Below are positions 48,187 to 61,744 of a DNA stretch of 64,000 nt, piece after piece (the stretch's first letter is position 1; each line of letters starts with the position of its first letter). Under the pieces are notes generated by a model. The model was not told the DNA's origin and ran no database searches. It worked only from the letters and a program-made list of their open reading frames with translations. The position numbers were made by a program, and so were the translations under genes. This DNA comes from Molanna angustata (Eukaryota; Arthropoda; Insecta; Trichoptera; Molannidae). The stretch spans positions 31,286,132 through 31,350,131 of the forward strand of contig OY754981.1 in assembly GCA_963576475.1 (NCBI GenBank). Reading direction: 5' to 3'.

Positions 48187-48964
48187 CGCGAATTCGAGTC
48201 GGGCTTGCCAGTCAGCAGGCCAGCAGACCATCCAGACACCCAGCCAGCTAAACGAGCGGAGGGGTGAATCGTGTACATCGGTACAACCGTTTTCATCATA
48301 ATTTATATATAAATATATACCTTTATTATATGTATTTTTTTTCTAAATATCCACACTCTGTATGTATAATAAGAAACGAGTAGGTTATCAGATCATACGA
48401 ATACCGCTCCACCGTGTCCCATCTGCGGTGACGTGACTAACGAGTGAAGTGAAAGATCTATCTGACCACCGAATGCTGGTCTAGAACGGCGAGAGAAGGC
48501 GAACGATCAGTTTCTAGGGCGCTACTATCTCGGGTCGGTTCGACGACGTCTGCCGTCTGAAGGGACTCCCCGAACGAGTTCCGCGTCTTCGAAAAGTGGG
48601 TCGACGGTCTCTGCCTAGCAGTTGCGACGTCGATCTCCGCTTTCTTCGTTCATTTTTTTGATTTATTCGCATTTTTGTCGCACATTACGCCGCGTCGTCT
48701 GTCGATTTCCCATTTAAGAAGGCCGCCGCGGAGTTGAAAAGGCGGAGGCGGCCACTGCCGAGCCTCGGAGGGCAGCAGGAGTCCCCCCTCGATCGCCCCG
48801 GAAGGCGCCGCGGGACGTCGACGGGACGGTTTTGGAAATAATCGTCGAAAATGCGGAGGATCCAAACAGAAATGAGACCCGATTTCGTTGTTAAAATCGA
48901 CACGCGAGTCAAGCGCGCTCACGCTACGGTCGCCTCCGTTATCCGATCCCCAATTGCGGCTATG
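46426..48964. other. H2B-H1 spacer before unit 4
   Basis: Uninterrupted, collinear with 29061-31597 within a few bases. No gene. Confidence 0.85.
48109..48184. repeat. (CA)38 microsatellite
   Basis: Same repeat number as before unit 3. Confidence 0.98.
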
Positions 48965-48972
48965 TATAAATA
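48965..48972 (+). promoter_or_regulatory. H1 TATA box, unit 4
   Basis: TATAAATA, unchanged. Confidence 0.7.
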
Positions 48973-49054
48973 TTATAACGCGACGCACGCCCGTGTACTA
49001 TTATAACTTACTTACCTAACTATTTATCGATTTTGATAAAACAAATACAAGACA

Positions 49055-49738
49055 ATGGCAGACCAAGCAGCTACAGCAGCGGTGGCATCTCCGGTACCCA
49101 CTACACCGGCAAAGAAGGTGAAGGCCTCCAGTTCGGCGGCGGCGAAGAAACCGAAGGCGAAACCGTCCCACCCGAAGACGTCGGAGATGGTCAATTCGGC
49201 TATCAAGGACCTGAAGGAGCGCGGAGGTTCGTCTCTGCAGGCGATCAAGAAGTACATTTCAGCCAACTACAAGGTGGACGCCGACAAGCTGGCGCCTTTC
49301 ATCAAGAAGTACCTCAAGGGCGCTGTCGAGTCGGGCGCTTTAGTGCAGACGAAGGGCAAGGGCGCGTCCGGCTCGTTCAAGCTGGAGGCCAAGGCCAAGG
49401 CGTCTTCCGGCGGCGCCGCCAAGAAGCCGGCTGCCGCCAAGAAGCGAGCGGCACCCAAGAAGGCAGAGAAGACCGCAAAGGCGCCCAAGAGTCCCGCCGC
49501 AAAGGCTAAGAAGGCCGCCGCCAAGCCCGCGGCTGCCAAGAAAGCCGCGGCTAAGCCCAAGAAAGCGGCCGCCTCAGCACCGAAGGCCAAGCCCGCCGCC
49601 AAGGCCCCCAAGAGTCCGACGAAGGCGAAGAAGAGCGCCAAACCGCCGACCAAGAAGCCCAAGGCGCCGAAGCCCAAGAAAGCCGCCGCAGCGCCGAAGG
49701 GCAAGCCCGCAGCGAAGAAGGCCCCCGCCAAGAAGTGA
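49055..49738 (+). CDS. H1: Histone H1, unit 4
   Basis: 227-aa H1, identical to the others. No foreign DNA lies within 3 kb on either side. Confidence 0.98.
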   Translation: MADQAATAAVASPVPTTPAKKVKASSSAAAKKPKAKPSHPKTSEMVNSAIKDLKERGGSSLQAIKKYISANYKVDADKLAPFIKKYLKGAVESGALVQTKGKGASGSFKLEAKAKASSGGAAKKPAAAKKRAAPKKAEKTAKAPKSPAAKAKKAAAKPAAAKKAAAKPKKAAASAPKAKPAAKAPKSPTKAKKSAKPPTKKPKAPKPKKAAAAPKGKPAAKKAPAKK

Positions 49739-49913
49739 AGTGTTCGATAGACGTGCTTCTCTCCTCCGGCTCGCCTCGCCTCGCCTTCCTTTCCAGGCCG
49801 AGCGTGTGTGTCCTCCGGCCCGGTCGGCCTACTTACTTACATACCTACCTACTTACTACACGGGAGAGGGACGAGAGAGAGACCAACAGACGACGACGAT
49901 GAAATTAACAAAA

Positions 49914-49929
49914 AGCCCTTTTCAGGGCT
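49914..49929 (+). terminator. H1 3' stem-loop, unit 4
   Basis: AGCCCTTTTCAGGGCT. Confidence 0.93.
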
Positions 49930-50922
49930 GCCATTCACGTTCAGTGTCTCTCTTACGTTTTGCGCAATCTATGCACGCACGTTGTTTGTAGATGATTGAT
50001 TACCTACATATTATATTATTTATCGTTAATACACACAAACATTTTTACACATTTAGGCTTTATTTAATCAATCTATTTAGGGAAATAGTCAACAAACAGT
50101 TCATTCAGCAGTCCGTCAAGATAAATCCCATTTATGGAAACTTTGCTGGTTTATTTGATTATTATTTTGTACCATTACAATTTATTAATAAAACTGTATG
50201 TTTTATCGATAAATAAAGATAATTATTTCTCATGCTAATATTGCTTCTCTGGGCTGGAAACACTGACGGTCAGTCGAAAGAAATTGCCATACGGCAATAA
50301 CGATTGTTATTATTATGTATGACTTGTGTATCACTATCATAATCATCATCGTATTTTATACCTTGTTGTATTAATTTATCATTTGTGTGTAAATTTACGT
50401 TCCTTTTGTCCTGTAATGTGTAATTTTGTGACTTTTTTTTTTTGCCTGCAAAATTAATAAATCACACTATGATACGACCAAGTAAAAACATCTCTCTATG
50501 AGGGTGATGTAGGTACCTATCTCAACATTTTTTTTTCTTTTGTTATTTGTGTTTGTTTTTCTGAAATAATATAGGTAAACAAATAATTTATCTATTTATT
50601 TATTTTGGATACAAAACAGCGACAATAAAATAATATACAAAGCAATAAAATTAAACGTGCACCAATACAACTATTCACAGTTGAAACAATACGAACGATC
50701 AATTTGTCAACAACCTCAGGTAGGTTAGGTACAAAATCAAAGGACGAAAATTAAATTAAATCATACCAATGAAACTCCTCACTTACCTACCTACCTACCT
50801 ACCTACCCGGAGATAATGAATACATTTAAAAAGGCGCGTCTGAAAAGATTCAATTACAAGGGGCATCGACTATCGCGTGTATTTATGTACTTCGAAATTG
50901 AGATACGCAAGAAACGTTTTGT
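49930..50922. other. H1-H4 spacer, unit 4
   Basis: Same length as units 1 and 3; no gene. Confidence 0.85.
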
Positions 50923-50938
50923 GGCCCTGAAAAGGGCC
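50923..50938 (-). terminator. H4 3' stem-loop, unit 4
   Basis: The minus strand reads GGCCCTTTTCAGGGCC. Confidence 0.95.
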
Positions 50939-50990
50939 TTTTTATTTGCCGTCGCTTGCTGCTGCTTGTTGTTGTTGTCGTCGTTATTAT

Positions 50991-51314
<324 letters not shown>

Positions 51315-51411
51315 TTATCTGTCTGTCTTCTAGCAAAGAAAATTAACGGAGCGCGCCGACGTGTACCGTAGGCGAGTCAGTCGATTTGTGTAGCTCCTAC
51401 GGATCGCGGCT

Positions 51412-51421
51412 CTTATATATA
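51412..51421 (-). promoter_or_regulatory. H4 TATA box, unit 4
   Basis: TATATATAAG on the minus strand. Confidence 0.7.
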
Positions 51422-52373
51422 TACGATATTCTGAGGCGCACAGTCGTGTCGCTGGATCGAACGAACCTCCAGGGCCGTATCTAACGCGTGCGTAGCCTGT
51501 TTGAAAAAGAAAAAAAAACATGACGAAATGTAGATTATTGGCAATCACCTTCAATTGATTAGATTATTATGTTTGTATTTTTTATTTCTTTTTTCACATC
51601 GTGTTTCGAATGTACCCGCCCTATGATGATGATAAAAAAAAGAAATAATTAATAAATAAAAAAAATATGTTCAGGTATTACTTTTTTTTTTTATACAGGT
51701 AAGTTAAAACATGTTTTTGGCATGAAACTGTATATATCATTTTTGATATTATTATTATTATTATTATTATTATGTATGCTGTATGTTTTCTGAATAAAAA
51801 TAAAATAAAAATAATAAAAAATTGACTAACCGTCTGAGACGTTTCGACTGACTGTAAAATCAGAGTATTTATCTATTTTTAGAGTAATAATAATACAGAA
51901 ATATGACAATTTCGCTCCACAAATAATTAGTGCTCATTTACTCTGTCCCAGTTGATACTCTACAAGCGACGCGGTCCTGTGCTCAGGGGGAAACGTTGAG
52001 CTTGCCGTTGCCTTCTCTTTCGCACTCATAACCGCCGTCGAGTCGTATCAAAACACACCGCCGAAGAAGTTTTTTATTTTTCAGTGTGCAATCATTAATC
52101 GGTCATAAATGCATTACATCGACGGTTGTCTTATGAAAATAATATATAATACATTCATAATATAATAATAATAACATACAGTATCCGAGTGAGCCTCCAC
52201 GTGTGCGACAGAGAGACGAATATATATATTATATGAAGGGAGGGGGTGAGGGGCGGAACTTGTCATATCAAACAACGGTGACGAGCAGTGGCGTTGCGCC
52301 GCACTTACTCGACTTGCACTTTTTAACCAGACAAGACGCACACCACTTATTTTTGTCATCCATCGTTAATCCC
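51422..52373. other. H4 upstream spacer, unit 4
   Basis: As in the other units, ending at the LINE target duplication AATCCC (52368-52373). No gene. Confidence 0.8.
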
Positions 52374-52374
52374 A

Positions 52375-55266
52375 TTTCAACTCTGTACCGAAGATAGTTC
52401 AACTGCGAAAAAACTAAATAGTGTCATAAATTTAAATATATATTATCAAAATGTTCGAGGTCTAAATACTAAATTGGACATTTTAAGAGACTCCTCTAAT
52501 TCATCTTGCGCTGATATAGTTATTTTCACAGAGACATGGTTATCAAAATCAATTTATAATGGTGAACTTGGGTTTGAAAACTTTAATATATATCGTAAAG
52601 ATCGTTGTGTTTCCACTAGTGACAGAAGTAGGGGTGGTGGAGTTCTGTTGGGGATCGCCAAAAGACTAAGGTCATCCATTTTAAAATGTACACACAAAGA
52701 TGTTGAGCAATTATTTGTTAAAATTGATTTCCCATCACATAGCTTGATCCTATGTTGCGTGTATATCCCCCCTTCCTCAGACAATACGATTTATGTGCAT
52801 CACAGTGAGGACCTGGAAAAAATTAGGTTCAAACATACAGATGCACAAATACTTATAGTGGGTGATTACAATCTTCCTCACATACAGTGGCACAGAGATC
52901 AATCTTATACATTGATTGGTATACCGCGTGGTAACGAAAATGAGATTGAAATACTTAACATGTCCTCATATCTTGGTTTTGAGCAACACAATGATGTATT
53001 CAATCACAACTCAAAATTACTTGACTTGGTATTTACAAACGCAAAAAATGTGAACGTTGATAGATCTATTGATATTTTTTTGCCAGCTGATCCTCATCAT
53101 CCTCCACTTGATATTAAGTTAAAGATATGTGCCGAATACTCAACCCCCTGCAAACAATATAAACGTTTTTTTAACAAATGTGATTATGCTAAGGTTGTTG
53201 ATGATCTCTCTGCTATTGACTGGACCTTTCTTACTAAAAGTGTTGATGTAAATTATGTTGTTGAGAGTTTTTATAATATCATGGATTCCGTAATATCCAC
53301 ACACATACCCCTGAGGGAGGTTAAGAAGTCCTCATATCCTGGGTGGTACTCAAAGGAACTAAAAGATTTAATACGTCTTAAAAAATATTATCACAAACTG
53401 TATAAGGAAACAAGAAGCATAAACGACTATATGCTATTTAGCAATACGAGAAGAGACTGTAAAATTTTGTCTGGACAATTAAAAGCGCAATTTTTATCTA
53501 ACATAGAAGAAAACTTACCTAAATACTCAATTAACTTGCATAAATTTACAAAATCTCTTAAAAACGACATTAATGACTATCCACGAGTCATGAAATACAA
53601 AAACAGGCTGTCCAATTCCGTCGAAGACATGGCAGGCTTGTTCGCTGATTTTTTCGATACAGTATATGACGACCCAACGCCCGATACCGAGGTACCAAAT
53701 TTCGACTCGATCGATGTACTTGATGCCTCTCATATATCAATTGAGGAGGGAGATGTATACAAGGGCATATGTTCCTTAGACTCCAACAAATCAGCTGGAC
53801 CTGACCAACTACCTCCTATATTTGTGAAAAGCTGCTCGAGAATCTTATGCGGGGTTCTGACAAAAATTTTCAATATGTCTTTAAGTACCGGTGTTTTTCC
53901 TGACAAGTGGAAAACAAGTTACTTGGTACCAGTATTTAAGAAGGGTGATCAGTCTGATGTCGAAAATTATAGGCCAATTTGCATACAATCGTGTATTCCG
54001 AAGCTATTCGAACTTTTAGTGTTAGAGAAGATCAAACAAGACTTATCCCGCATCATATCTCCCAATCAGCATGAGTTTTTACAAAGTAAATCGACCCAAA
54101 CTAATCTTCTTACCTACCAAACACATATAATGGATGCTTTTACAGAACGACAACAGGTTGATTGTATATATACGGATTTCGCGAAAGCATTTGATCGTGT
54201 GTCTCATAAAATATTGCTAAAAAAACTTAAAAGTATGGGATTGAATAACTCAATTCATGTTTGGCTGGATAGTTATCTGAGTGATAGAACACTAAAGGTA
54301 AAAATATATAATTTTGAATCAAAGGTCATCTTTGCTTCGAGCGGAGTTCCACAGGGGTCTCATCTAGGACCTATATTATTCATTTTGTTTATTAATGACT
54401 TAACGAAGAACTTTTTTCATGTACAATACATTCTTTTTGCAGATGATTTAAAACTTTATAAAACCATCACTTCCATTGATGACTGTCGAATTTTGCAAAG
54501 AAACTTATGTATTCTGCATCAGTGGTGTGAACAGAACAAGTTATTCCTTAACATTTCTAAGTGTCAAGTGGTTAGATTCTGTAGATCCAAAATACTTAAA
54601 TATGACTATGTTATTCACAACTCAATATTGGAATCTGTAGTGCAGATGCGGGATTTGGGTATAACATTTGATGATAAGCTTACATTCATTCCCCACATTA
54701 ACATCATTGTGAACAAAGCATTTAAAATCCTGGGTTTTTTGCTTCGGCTCAGTAAGGATTTTAAAAACATACAAACATTTGTTACTTTGTTCAAATGTCT
54801 GGTGAGACCTATAGTTGAATACAACTCCATTGTGTGGAATCCCTACTATAGAATTCATGTAGCGAATATCGAAAAAGTGCAAAACAAATTTCTTCGATTC
54901 GTTAATTTTAAGCTAGGAATTTCATTGAAAGACATTAATTATGCTACCCTACGCTCTAATTTCAGCCTACCTAGATTGGAATGTAGGAGAACTGTAACAG
55001 ATTTGGTGTTCCTCCACAAACTGCTTAACGGCAAGATTGACTGTCCATTCCTTCTAGAGCATATCAATTTACATGTTCCCACCCGGTATACTAGAAGCAA
55101 AACAACCTTTGCATGTGACAGTGCCAAAACAAATTATTACTATAATTCACCTTTGCAAAGGCTGTTGAGGGAAGGGAATACTTTTTGTGAAGTTGACATT
55201 TTTGCAACCCCATTGAGTTCATTTAAACAAAGTATTTTACACAGTATTACATCTATAACAATTTAA
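52375..55266 (+). pseudogene. LINE ORF2: endonuclease-reverse transcriptase, N-truncated
   Basis: 963 codons are open from the insertion junction with no internal stop. Apurinic-type endonuclease motifs: YYQNVRGLNTK, FTETWLS (catalytic Glu), VGDYNLPHIQW, and DPHHPPL where SDH is usual. Reverse transcriptase motifs: NKSAGPDQLPP, YTDFAKAFDRVSHKIL, SSGVPQGSHLGPILF, FADDLKLY with both catalytic Asp, and LFLNISKCQVV. The C-terminal part (RPIVEYNSIVWNPYY, IEKVQNKFLRFVN) is typical of insect Jockey/CR1-like elements. The catalytic core looks intact, but the start codon and ORF1 are lost, so autonomous movement is unlikely. Confidence 0.9.
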
Positions 55267-55329
55267 CATTTTTCACAACCACTGATCTCAGCTTCCTTAT
55301 GCCCATCATGTAATTGTGGTCTGATTTTG

Positions 55330-56060
55330 TGTATCTCTTCTATATTTTTACTGATATACTTTAATGTCTGTGTTTTTAGCTTTAAATTTTATTTGTGTTT
55401 TTTTTCTCTTATTGGTTATATGTTGTGTTATATAGTTGATTTTGTATAGCATTTCTTTATTTTTACTGATATATTTTATTTTCTATGTTTTACTTTTAAA
55501 TTTTATTTGTGTTTTTTCTTTATATATTCTTATTGGTTATGTGTTGTTTTAGATTGTTGATTTTATATATCCCTTCTTTATTTTTACTGATATATTTTAT
55601 TTTCTTTGTTTTTTCTTTAAAATTTAATTTGTGATTTTTCTTATATTCTTATTGGTTATTTGTTGCTTTATACTGTTGATTTTATATATCCCTTCTTTAT
55701 TTTTACTGATATATTTTATTTTCTATGTTTTTACTTTTAAATTTTATTTGTGTTCTTCTTTTTTATATTCTTATTGGTTATAAGTTGTTTTATATTGTTG
55801 ATTTTATATATCCCTTCTTTTTTTTTACTGATATATTTTATTTTCTATGTTTTTACTTTTAAATTTTATTTTCTATGTTTTTACTTTTTAATTTTATTTG
55901 TGTTCTTCTTTTTTATATTTTTATTGGTTATAAGTTGTTTTATATTGTTGATTTTATATATCCTTCCTTTATTTTTACTGATATATTTTATTTTCTATGT
56001 TTTTACTTTTAAATTTTATTTGTGCTTTTTTTTATATTCTTAATGGTTATATGTTGTTTT
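55330..56060 (+). repeat. About 118-bp tandem repeats in LINE 3' UTR
   Basis: About six imperfect copies of an AT-rich unit, each with TTTTTACTGATATATTTTAT and CTTATTGGTTATATGTTG. Spacing between copies is mostly 117-122 bp, with one enlarged copy of about 150 bp. A stop-free frame here (55750-56043) is only Phe/Leu/Ile-rich low complexity. Confidence 0.8.
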
Positions 56061-56212
56061 ATATAGTTGCTGTACGCTGCACATGTGTTTTGTATGTTTT
56101 GTAAAAGCCCTTCAAATGGGCGTTGAAGGAATAAAATAAATAAATAAAATAAATAAATAAAATAAATCCCCATTGAACTGCTTTAAAAAAATGAAAAAAA
56201 AAAAAAAAAAAA

Positions 56213-57375
56213 CGTCGATACTGCTCTTGTTGTTTCGCATCACAACGAGATGGAGGCTCGCAGACTATTGCAATATGATTATGACAGACTTGTACTGTGG
56301 TCACATGATTATGGTCTGTTGATTAATGCCAAGGAAACCAAATTGATGCACATCCGTTCTCCAAGTATGGCAACGACGAATCTGTTACCAAGAATTGTCT
56401 CACATGATCACCAATGTATTCATAGAAATGTCGAGCTCCCCATCTCTTGTGATTGTCCGTGTATAGATGTTGTAAATAGTTTTGTATATTTAGGTTTAAC
56501 TATATATTATAGGTTTAAGTGGGATCTACGTGTAAATAAAATTTGTAAACGTTTGCGATCCATAGCTGGTAAGATATTTAGGATAAATTACTTTGTACCC
56601 ATGACCACACTCATACTAATATACAAGTCTTTGGCGGAATCTGTAATCAGATATGGTATATAAGTAGTTGGGTTAATTGCACCAATACCAATTTGAAAAA
56701 AGTCATGCTCGCACAAAAATCATTTCTGAGATTACTCGTTAAAAAAAATGTTTGTACCGCGGCGCGTAATAATATCTCACTTTATTTTAAAAAATTGAAT
56801 GTTTTATCCGCCAAAGGCTTGTTTTGGGAAAGAACGATCCTTGGCCAGTTTTTAAAGGACGAATATAAAGACAGACCGCAACACACGCATTACACTAGAT
56901 TTTAATTTAACGACGGATATGTAGTTCCAAAATACGGTAAGAGAACGCTAGAATATAATGTACCTAAATTGCTTAATATGATGCCGGCATCTATTAAAAA
57001 ATGCAAAAGCAATAACAATCTTAAATGACTGGTCAAGGAATGGCTATTGAGGTGTGGATTTATATATAATTAACAGATCACAAACGATTTTAATTTTTTC
57101 TCATTTCATTTATTTTGATTATTTTAAATAGATAAATATTGTAACATAGGAAGGAGTGTGTATTTGGAAGATCATCTTTGTGTGAAATTTGTATGTCTCT
57201 TTTTATTGTAATAATGTTGTTGTTATTTTTTTAAAGTATACATAGAATTTGTCTTGAGAACACGCCAACAAGTCTAGAAATTAGACTTGGCGTGACTCAG
57301 AATCATTATTTTATTTTTGTAGTACCTATGTTTTTTTTTTTTTTTTTTATTATTATTTTTCAATAAAAAAAAAAA
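56213..57375 (+). pseudogene. LINE relic A, unit 4
   Basis: Same relic and stops as in the other units, with T at 56723 (Phe) shared with unit 3. A younger LINE landed about 40 bp upstream of it. Confidence 0.85.
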
Positions 57376-57399
57376 TTTAAAGCGATGTTTACAGATAAC

Positions 57400-57401
<2 letters not shown>

Positions 57402-57487
<86 letters not shown>
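57402..57487. repeat. (TG)43 microsatellite
   Basis: TG tract upstream of H3. Confidence 0.98.
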
Positions 57488-57490
<3 letters not shown>

Positions 57491-57631
57491 ATGTAATAAC
57501 ATATGTAATAAAATTTTAATAAAATAAAATAATATTTTTTTTTATGTATTTTGTAATTGTAACTGTTTGTAAAAATAAATAATTAGCTGTAGTTTTTTTA
57601 AAATTAAACAAATAAATTAATGAATGTGCTA

Positions 57632-57761
57632 TAAACACCAATGTCGATCTCGCGAATCACGTGGTTCTTTCAGAAGCGTACCACGTGACGTGATTTTCGT
57701 TAACGCCGACCAATGAGATGGGCTCATCCGACGAACCGGTCAATTCATATATATTTAAAGG
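57632..57761 (+). promoter_or_regulatory. H3 promoter, unit 4
   Basis: As in unit 1; TACCACGTGAC at 57679-57689 and TATA at 57748-57761. Confidence 0.75.
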
Positions 57762-57832
57762 CAGGGGGGAAAACGGCGCACCCATAACCATTCACAGCGT
57801 TCGTTTTGAGATTACCCAGACAGAAATTGTGA

Positions 57833-58249
<417 letters not shown>

Positions 58250-58342
58250 GTCCTGCTATTTGACAAAAAATATATCGATAATAGCATGGTATCGACACCT
58301 ACACCACCTTGTCTGCGCGAATGAATATATTTATTTACAAAA

Positions 58343-58358
58343 GGCCCTTTTCAGGGCC
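58343..58358 (+). terminator. H3 3' stem-loop, unit 4
   Basis: GGCCCTTTTCAGGGCC. Confidence 0.95.
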
Positions 58359-58875
58359 GCAATACTGTATTTTATATCTCTTATGGCTGTAACATGACTT
58401 TGCGGCATACCGATGGATGGACGGATGAATCAATAAAAGTTGATCCCAATAACAAACAACGCATCAAACGACAATAGTTTTGTCTGTATCACCGAATGAA
58501 ATGAACCAACGATTGTGTTATTTTTTACTCCGCATTATTTATTTATTTTTATTTTATCTTCTTTCGTGTCAGCAAACGCATTTAAATAATTTTCTGCCAG
58601 TGCCTAGCAACGTTAATAGCACAATCATTGCCCACCATAAGATCGTGCATAGTGCATTTGACTGGACTTGAGGGGCAGCTGCACAGATGTATATGTTAAA
58701 TAAAATATTCATTCGCCACGTCCCTCACGGGGTAGGCAGCAGAGAGAAACGAACGCCACATTTATCTGTCTCGAACACATTCATCGCCCATTTCCAAAAT
58801 GCGAACAGACCGTTGGATATCATGTACAAAAACAACGCGAATAGGCGCACGCTTCTACACAGCTAGTGTTATTAT
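58359..58875. other. H3 to relic B spacer, unit 4
   Basis: As in the other units; no gene. Confidence 0.75.
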
Positions 58876-59220
58876 ATGCGTTTAATATTAAAGGACCTTC
58901 AACATATACGAACAAGTCGCTTCTCGAACTCCTTTATTAATACAGCAGCCCGACTGTGCAACGATCTTCCGAATTCTGTGTTTCCACCTACGTACAACCC
59001 GGGTCTTTTTAAAATCCGAATCAATAAACTCTTCTATACTGCAAACCCCTCCCAACGCTACGTAGTGCGCTTCGGAAGAGCGAAATGGACCCAAATCCTA
59101 ATAGCTGGTGTCCCCTACGTAGACACGTTAAAAAAAAAAAAATTACCTGTCATATTATGATAGCCTCTATAATTTATTTATATGTAATTGTTTGTATAAA
59201 AAAAAAAAAAAAAAAAAAAA
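58876..59220 (+). pseudogene. LINE relic B, unit 4
   Basis: Uninterrupted, with an A23 tail (59198-59220). Confidence 0.78.
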
Positions 59221-59396
59221 TGTACACAGCTGTCGGACTGTTTATAAAAATAAATAAAGCAACAACAAAAATGAAAGGCACAATTAATGACATTATCCGT
59301 AAATTTAAATTAAGGAAAGAATCTCACACACACACAAACAAACACACACACACGTCGGCAAGTTACTGACTGAGAGAAATTTCTACATATATTGGT

Positions 59397-59412
59397 GGCC
59401 CTGAAAAGGGCC
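59397..59412 (-). terminator. H2A 3' stem-loop, unit 4
   Basis: The minus strand reads GGCCCTTTTCAGGGCC. Confidence 0.95.
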
Positions 59413-59509
59413 TTTTTTTTAAGAATGTATCCTTCTTGACCGTCGCGCGCAACACACCGTAGGTGTGTGTGTGTAATGTGGATGGTTGAACGAATGCGCG
59501 TGTGCGGAT

Positions 59510-60168
<659 letters not shown>

Positions 60169-60543
60169 ATGCCGCCAAAGACGAGTGGTAAAGCCGCCAA
60201 GAAGTCAGGCAAGGCTCAGAAGAACATCTCCAAGGGGGACAAGAAGAAGTCGAAGCGCAGGAGGAAGGAGAGCTACGCAATCTACATCTACAAGGTGTTG
60301 AAGCAGGTGCACCCCGACACCGGCATCAGCAGTAAGGCGATGAGCATCATGAACAGCTTCGTCAACGACATATTCGAACGCATCGCCGCTGAGGCGTCTC
60401 GCCTCGCGCACTACAACAAGCGCTCCACCATCACCAGCAGGGAGATTCAGACGGCCGTGAGGCTCCTCCTCCCCGGCGAGCTCGCCAAGCACGCCGTCAG
60501 CGAAGGTACCAAGGCCGTCACCAAGTACACCAGCTCGAAGTAA
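60169..60543 (+). CDS. H2B: Histone H2B, unit 4
   Basis: 124-codon H2B, identical to the others. It is the last histone gene in the window. Confidence 0.99.
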   Translation: MPPKTSGKAAKKSGKAQKNISKGDKKKSKRRRKESYAIYIYKVLKQVHPDTGISSKAMSIMNSFVNDIFERIAAEASRLAHYNKRSTITSREIQTAVRLLLPGELAKHAVSEGTKAVTKYTSSK

Positions 60544-60649
60544 ACATAGGCGGCTCAATAATATGTATGTCGACCACCATCATGATCTGATCATCACCAC
60601 TACCACGACGACGACGAGTCATCACTCGCTCGCACCACATATCTCCAAA

Positions 60650-60665
60650 GGCCCTTTTCAGGGCC
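60650..60665 (+). terminator. H2B 3' stem-loop, unit 4
   Basis: GGCCCTTTTCAGGGCC. Confidence 0.95.
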
Positions 60666-61709
60666 AACACATTGATTCTGAAAGTGTATCTCCTTTTCGA
60701 TTGCATACTAAACATGGAACATTTTTTTTTTTTTTGTTCTGCTGCTAGTCTGAGTCCGGCATGGGGGATGATCCTACTGATTCGATGTGTAGGTATATTA
60801 CAAAGAGTAGATTCCGCGAAAACGATAATTTTCCCGGGGTCAAAGCAGCTTTCACAAACGAAATTCGACTCCCGTTGAAGGCGACGCAGTTTGTAAAATT
60901 GTATTTTCAGTCTGGACGATCTGTGAGAAGATTAATATAGGTGTGTACCTATCGTGTCAACTTGTTATTGGGTTCTTGTTAATTTATTTATTTATTTATT
61001 ATATCACAATACAGCATATTCATGTTAGGTGATCAACAACGCCCCACTAGGCATTACCTGTTCTGGGGCTGTTGTTGGAGATATAATTTAATGGCTATTT
61101 ATAAAACAATGTTTGATATATTATGCAGTACATGTTTGTTGTCCGGGAAACAAAATAAAATATATGAGTGTAAGCAATATGTTGCTAATTAAAAAAAAAA
61201 AAAAAAAAATGCCTAAACAAGATCCATAACCAGAGAAAAAAAAAGTATTAACATGTAAAAAAAATAAAAATAACGACAAACACATGCCAAACAGTAACAA
61301 AAAATGAAGATGGAGGAGGAACTGTAGGAATAGAAGAGGAATTGAGAGTGAGAGGTAGAAATGAAGGATTACCTTAATAAAAGATTTATATCTTTTAGGG
61401 TAAGGTTTTTTTTTTGTCTCGACAGAGACGAAGTTGGAATATATATATATATTATTTAAATGTGATCTCCACTGTAGCTGTCGACAGTAAATCAAATGAA
61501 ATAAAAATAATATACTTACCTATTTATAAGAGAACCGCGAAATCAGGCACCTAATCAGGGCTTTCGACCTGCCACCGGCTGGTTTGCGTGATCGCTTGCA
61601 CAACGTTCACCAATTGTGCATTTTTATCGACTTCCCTTATCAAAATGTGTATAGTTACTCACCCACCCCAATAGCGATGATAAGCTCCCCGGGTCCTGCA
61701 CTTTTTACT

Positions 61710-61714
<5 letters not shown>
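60666..61714. other. H2B-H1 spacer before unit 5, left part
   Basis: Collinear with 29061-30106, cut by the truncated LINE after ..ACTTTATT. No gene. Confidence 0.85.

Positions 61715-61744
<30 letters not shown>

Larger units (their letters stand above)
52374..56164 (+). mobile_element. Jockey/CR1-like LINE, 5'-truncated
   Basis: A 3.8-kb insertion is flanked by a 6-bp target duplication AATCCC (52368-52373 and 56165-56170). Removing it restores GTTAATCCCCATTG as in the other units. It has one long endonuclease-RT frame, an AT-rich 3' UTR of tandem repeats, a terminal hairpin (CCTTCAA/TTGAAGG, about 56107-56130) and an AATAAA-rich tail. ORF1 is missing and ORF2 has no Met before its first endonuclease motif, so it is truncated at the 5' end. 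Confidence 0.9.

Noticed and set aside
55750..56043. 97-codon Phe/Leu/Ile-rich frame, looks like a membrane protein
   Set aside because: Low-complexity reading of AT-rich tandem repeats in a LINE 3' UTR.
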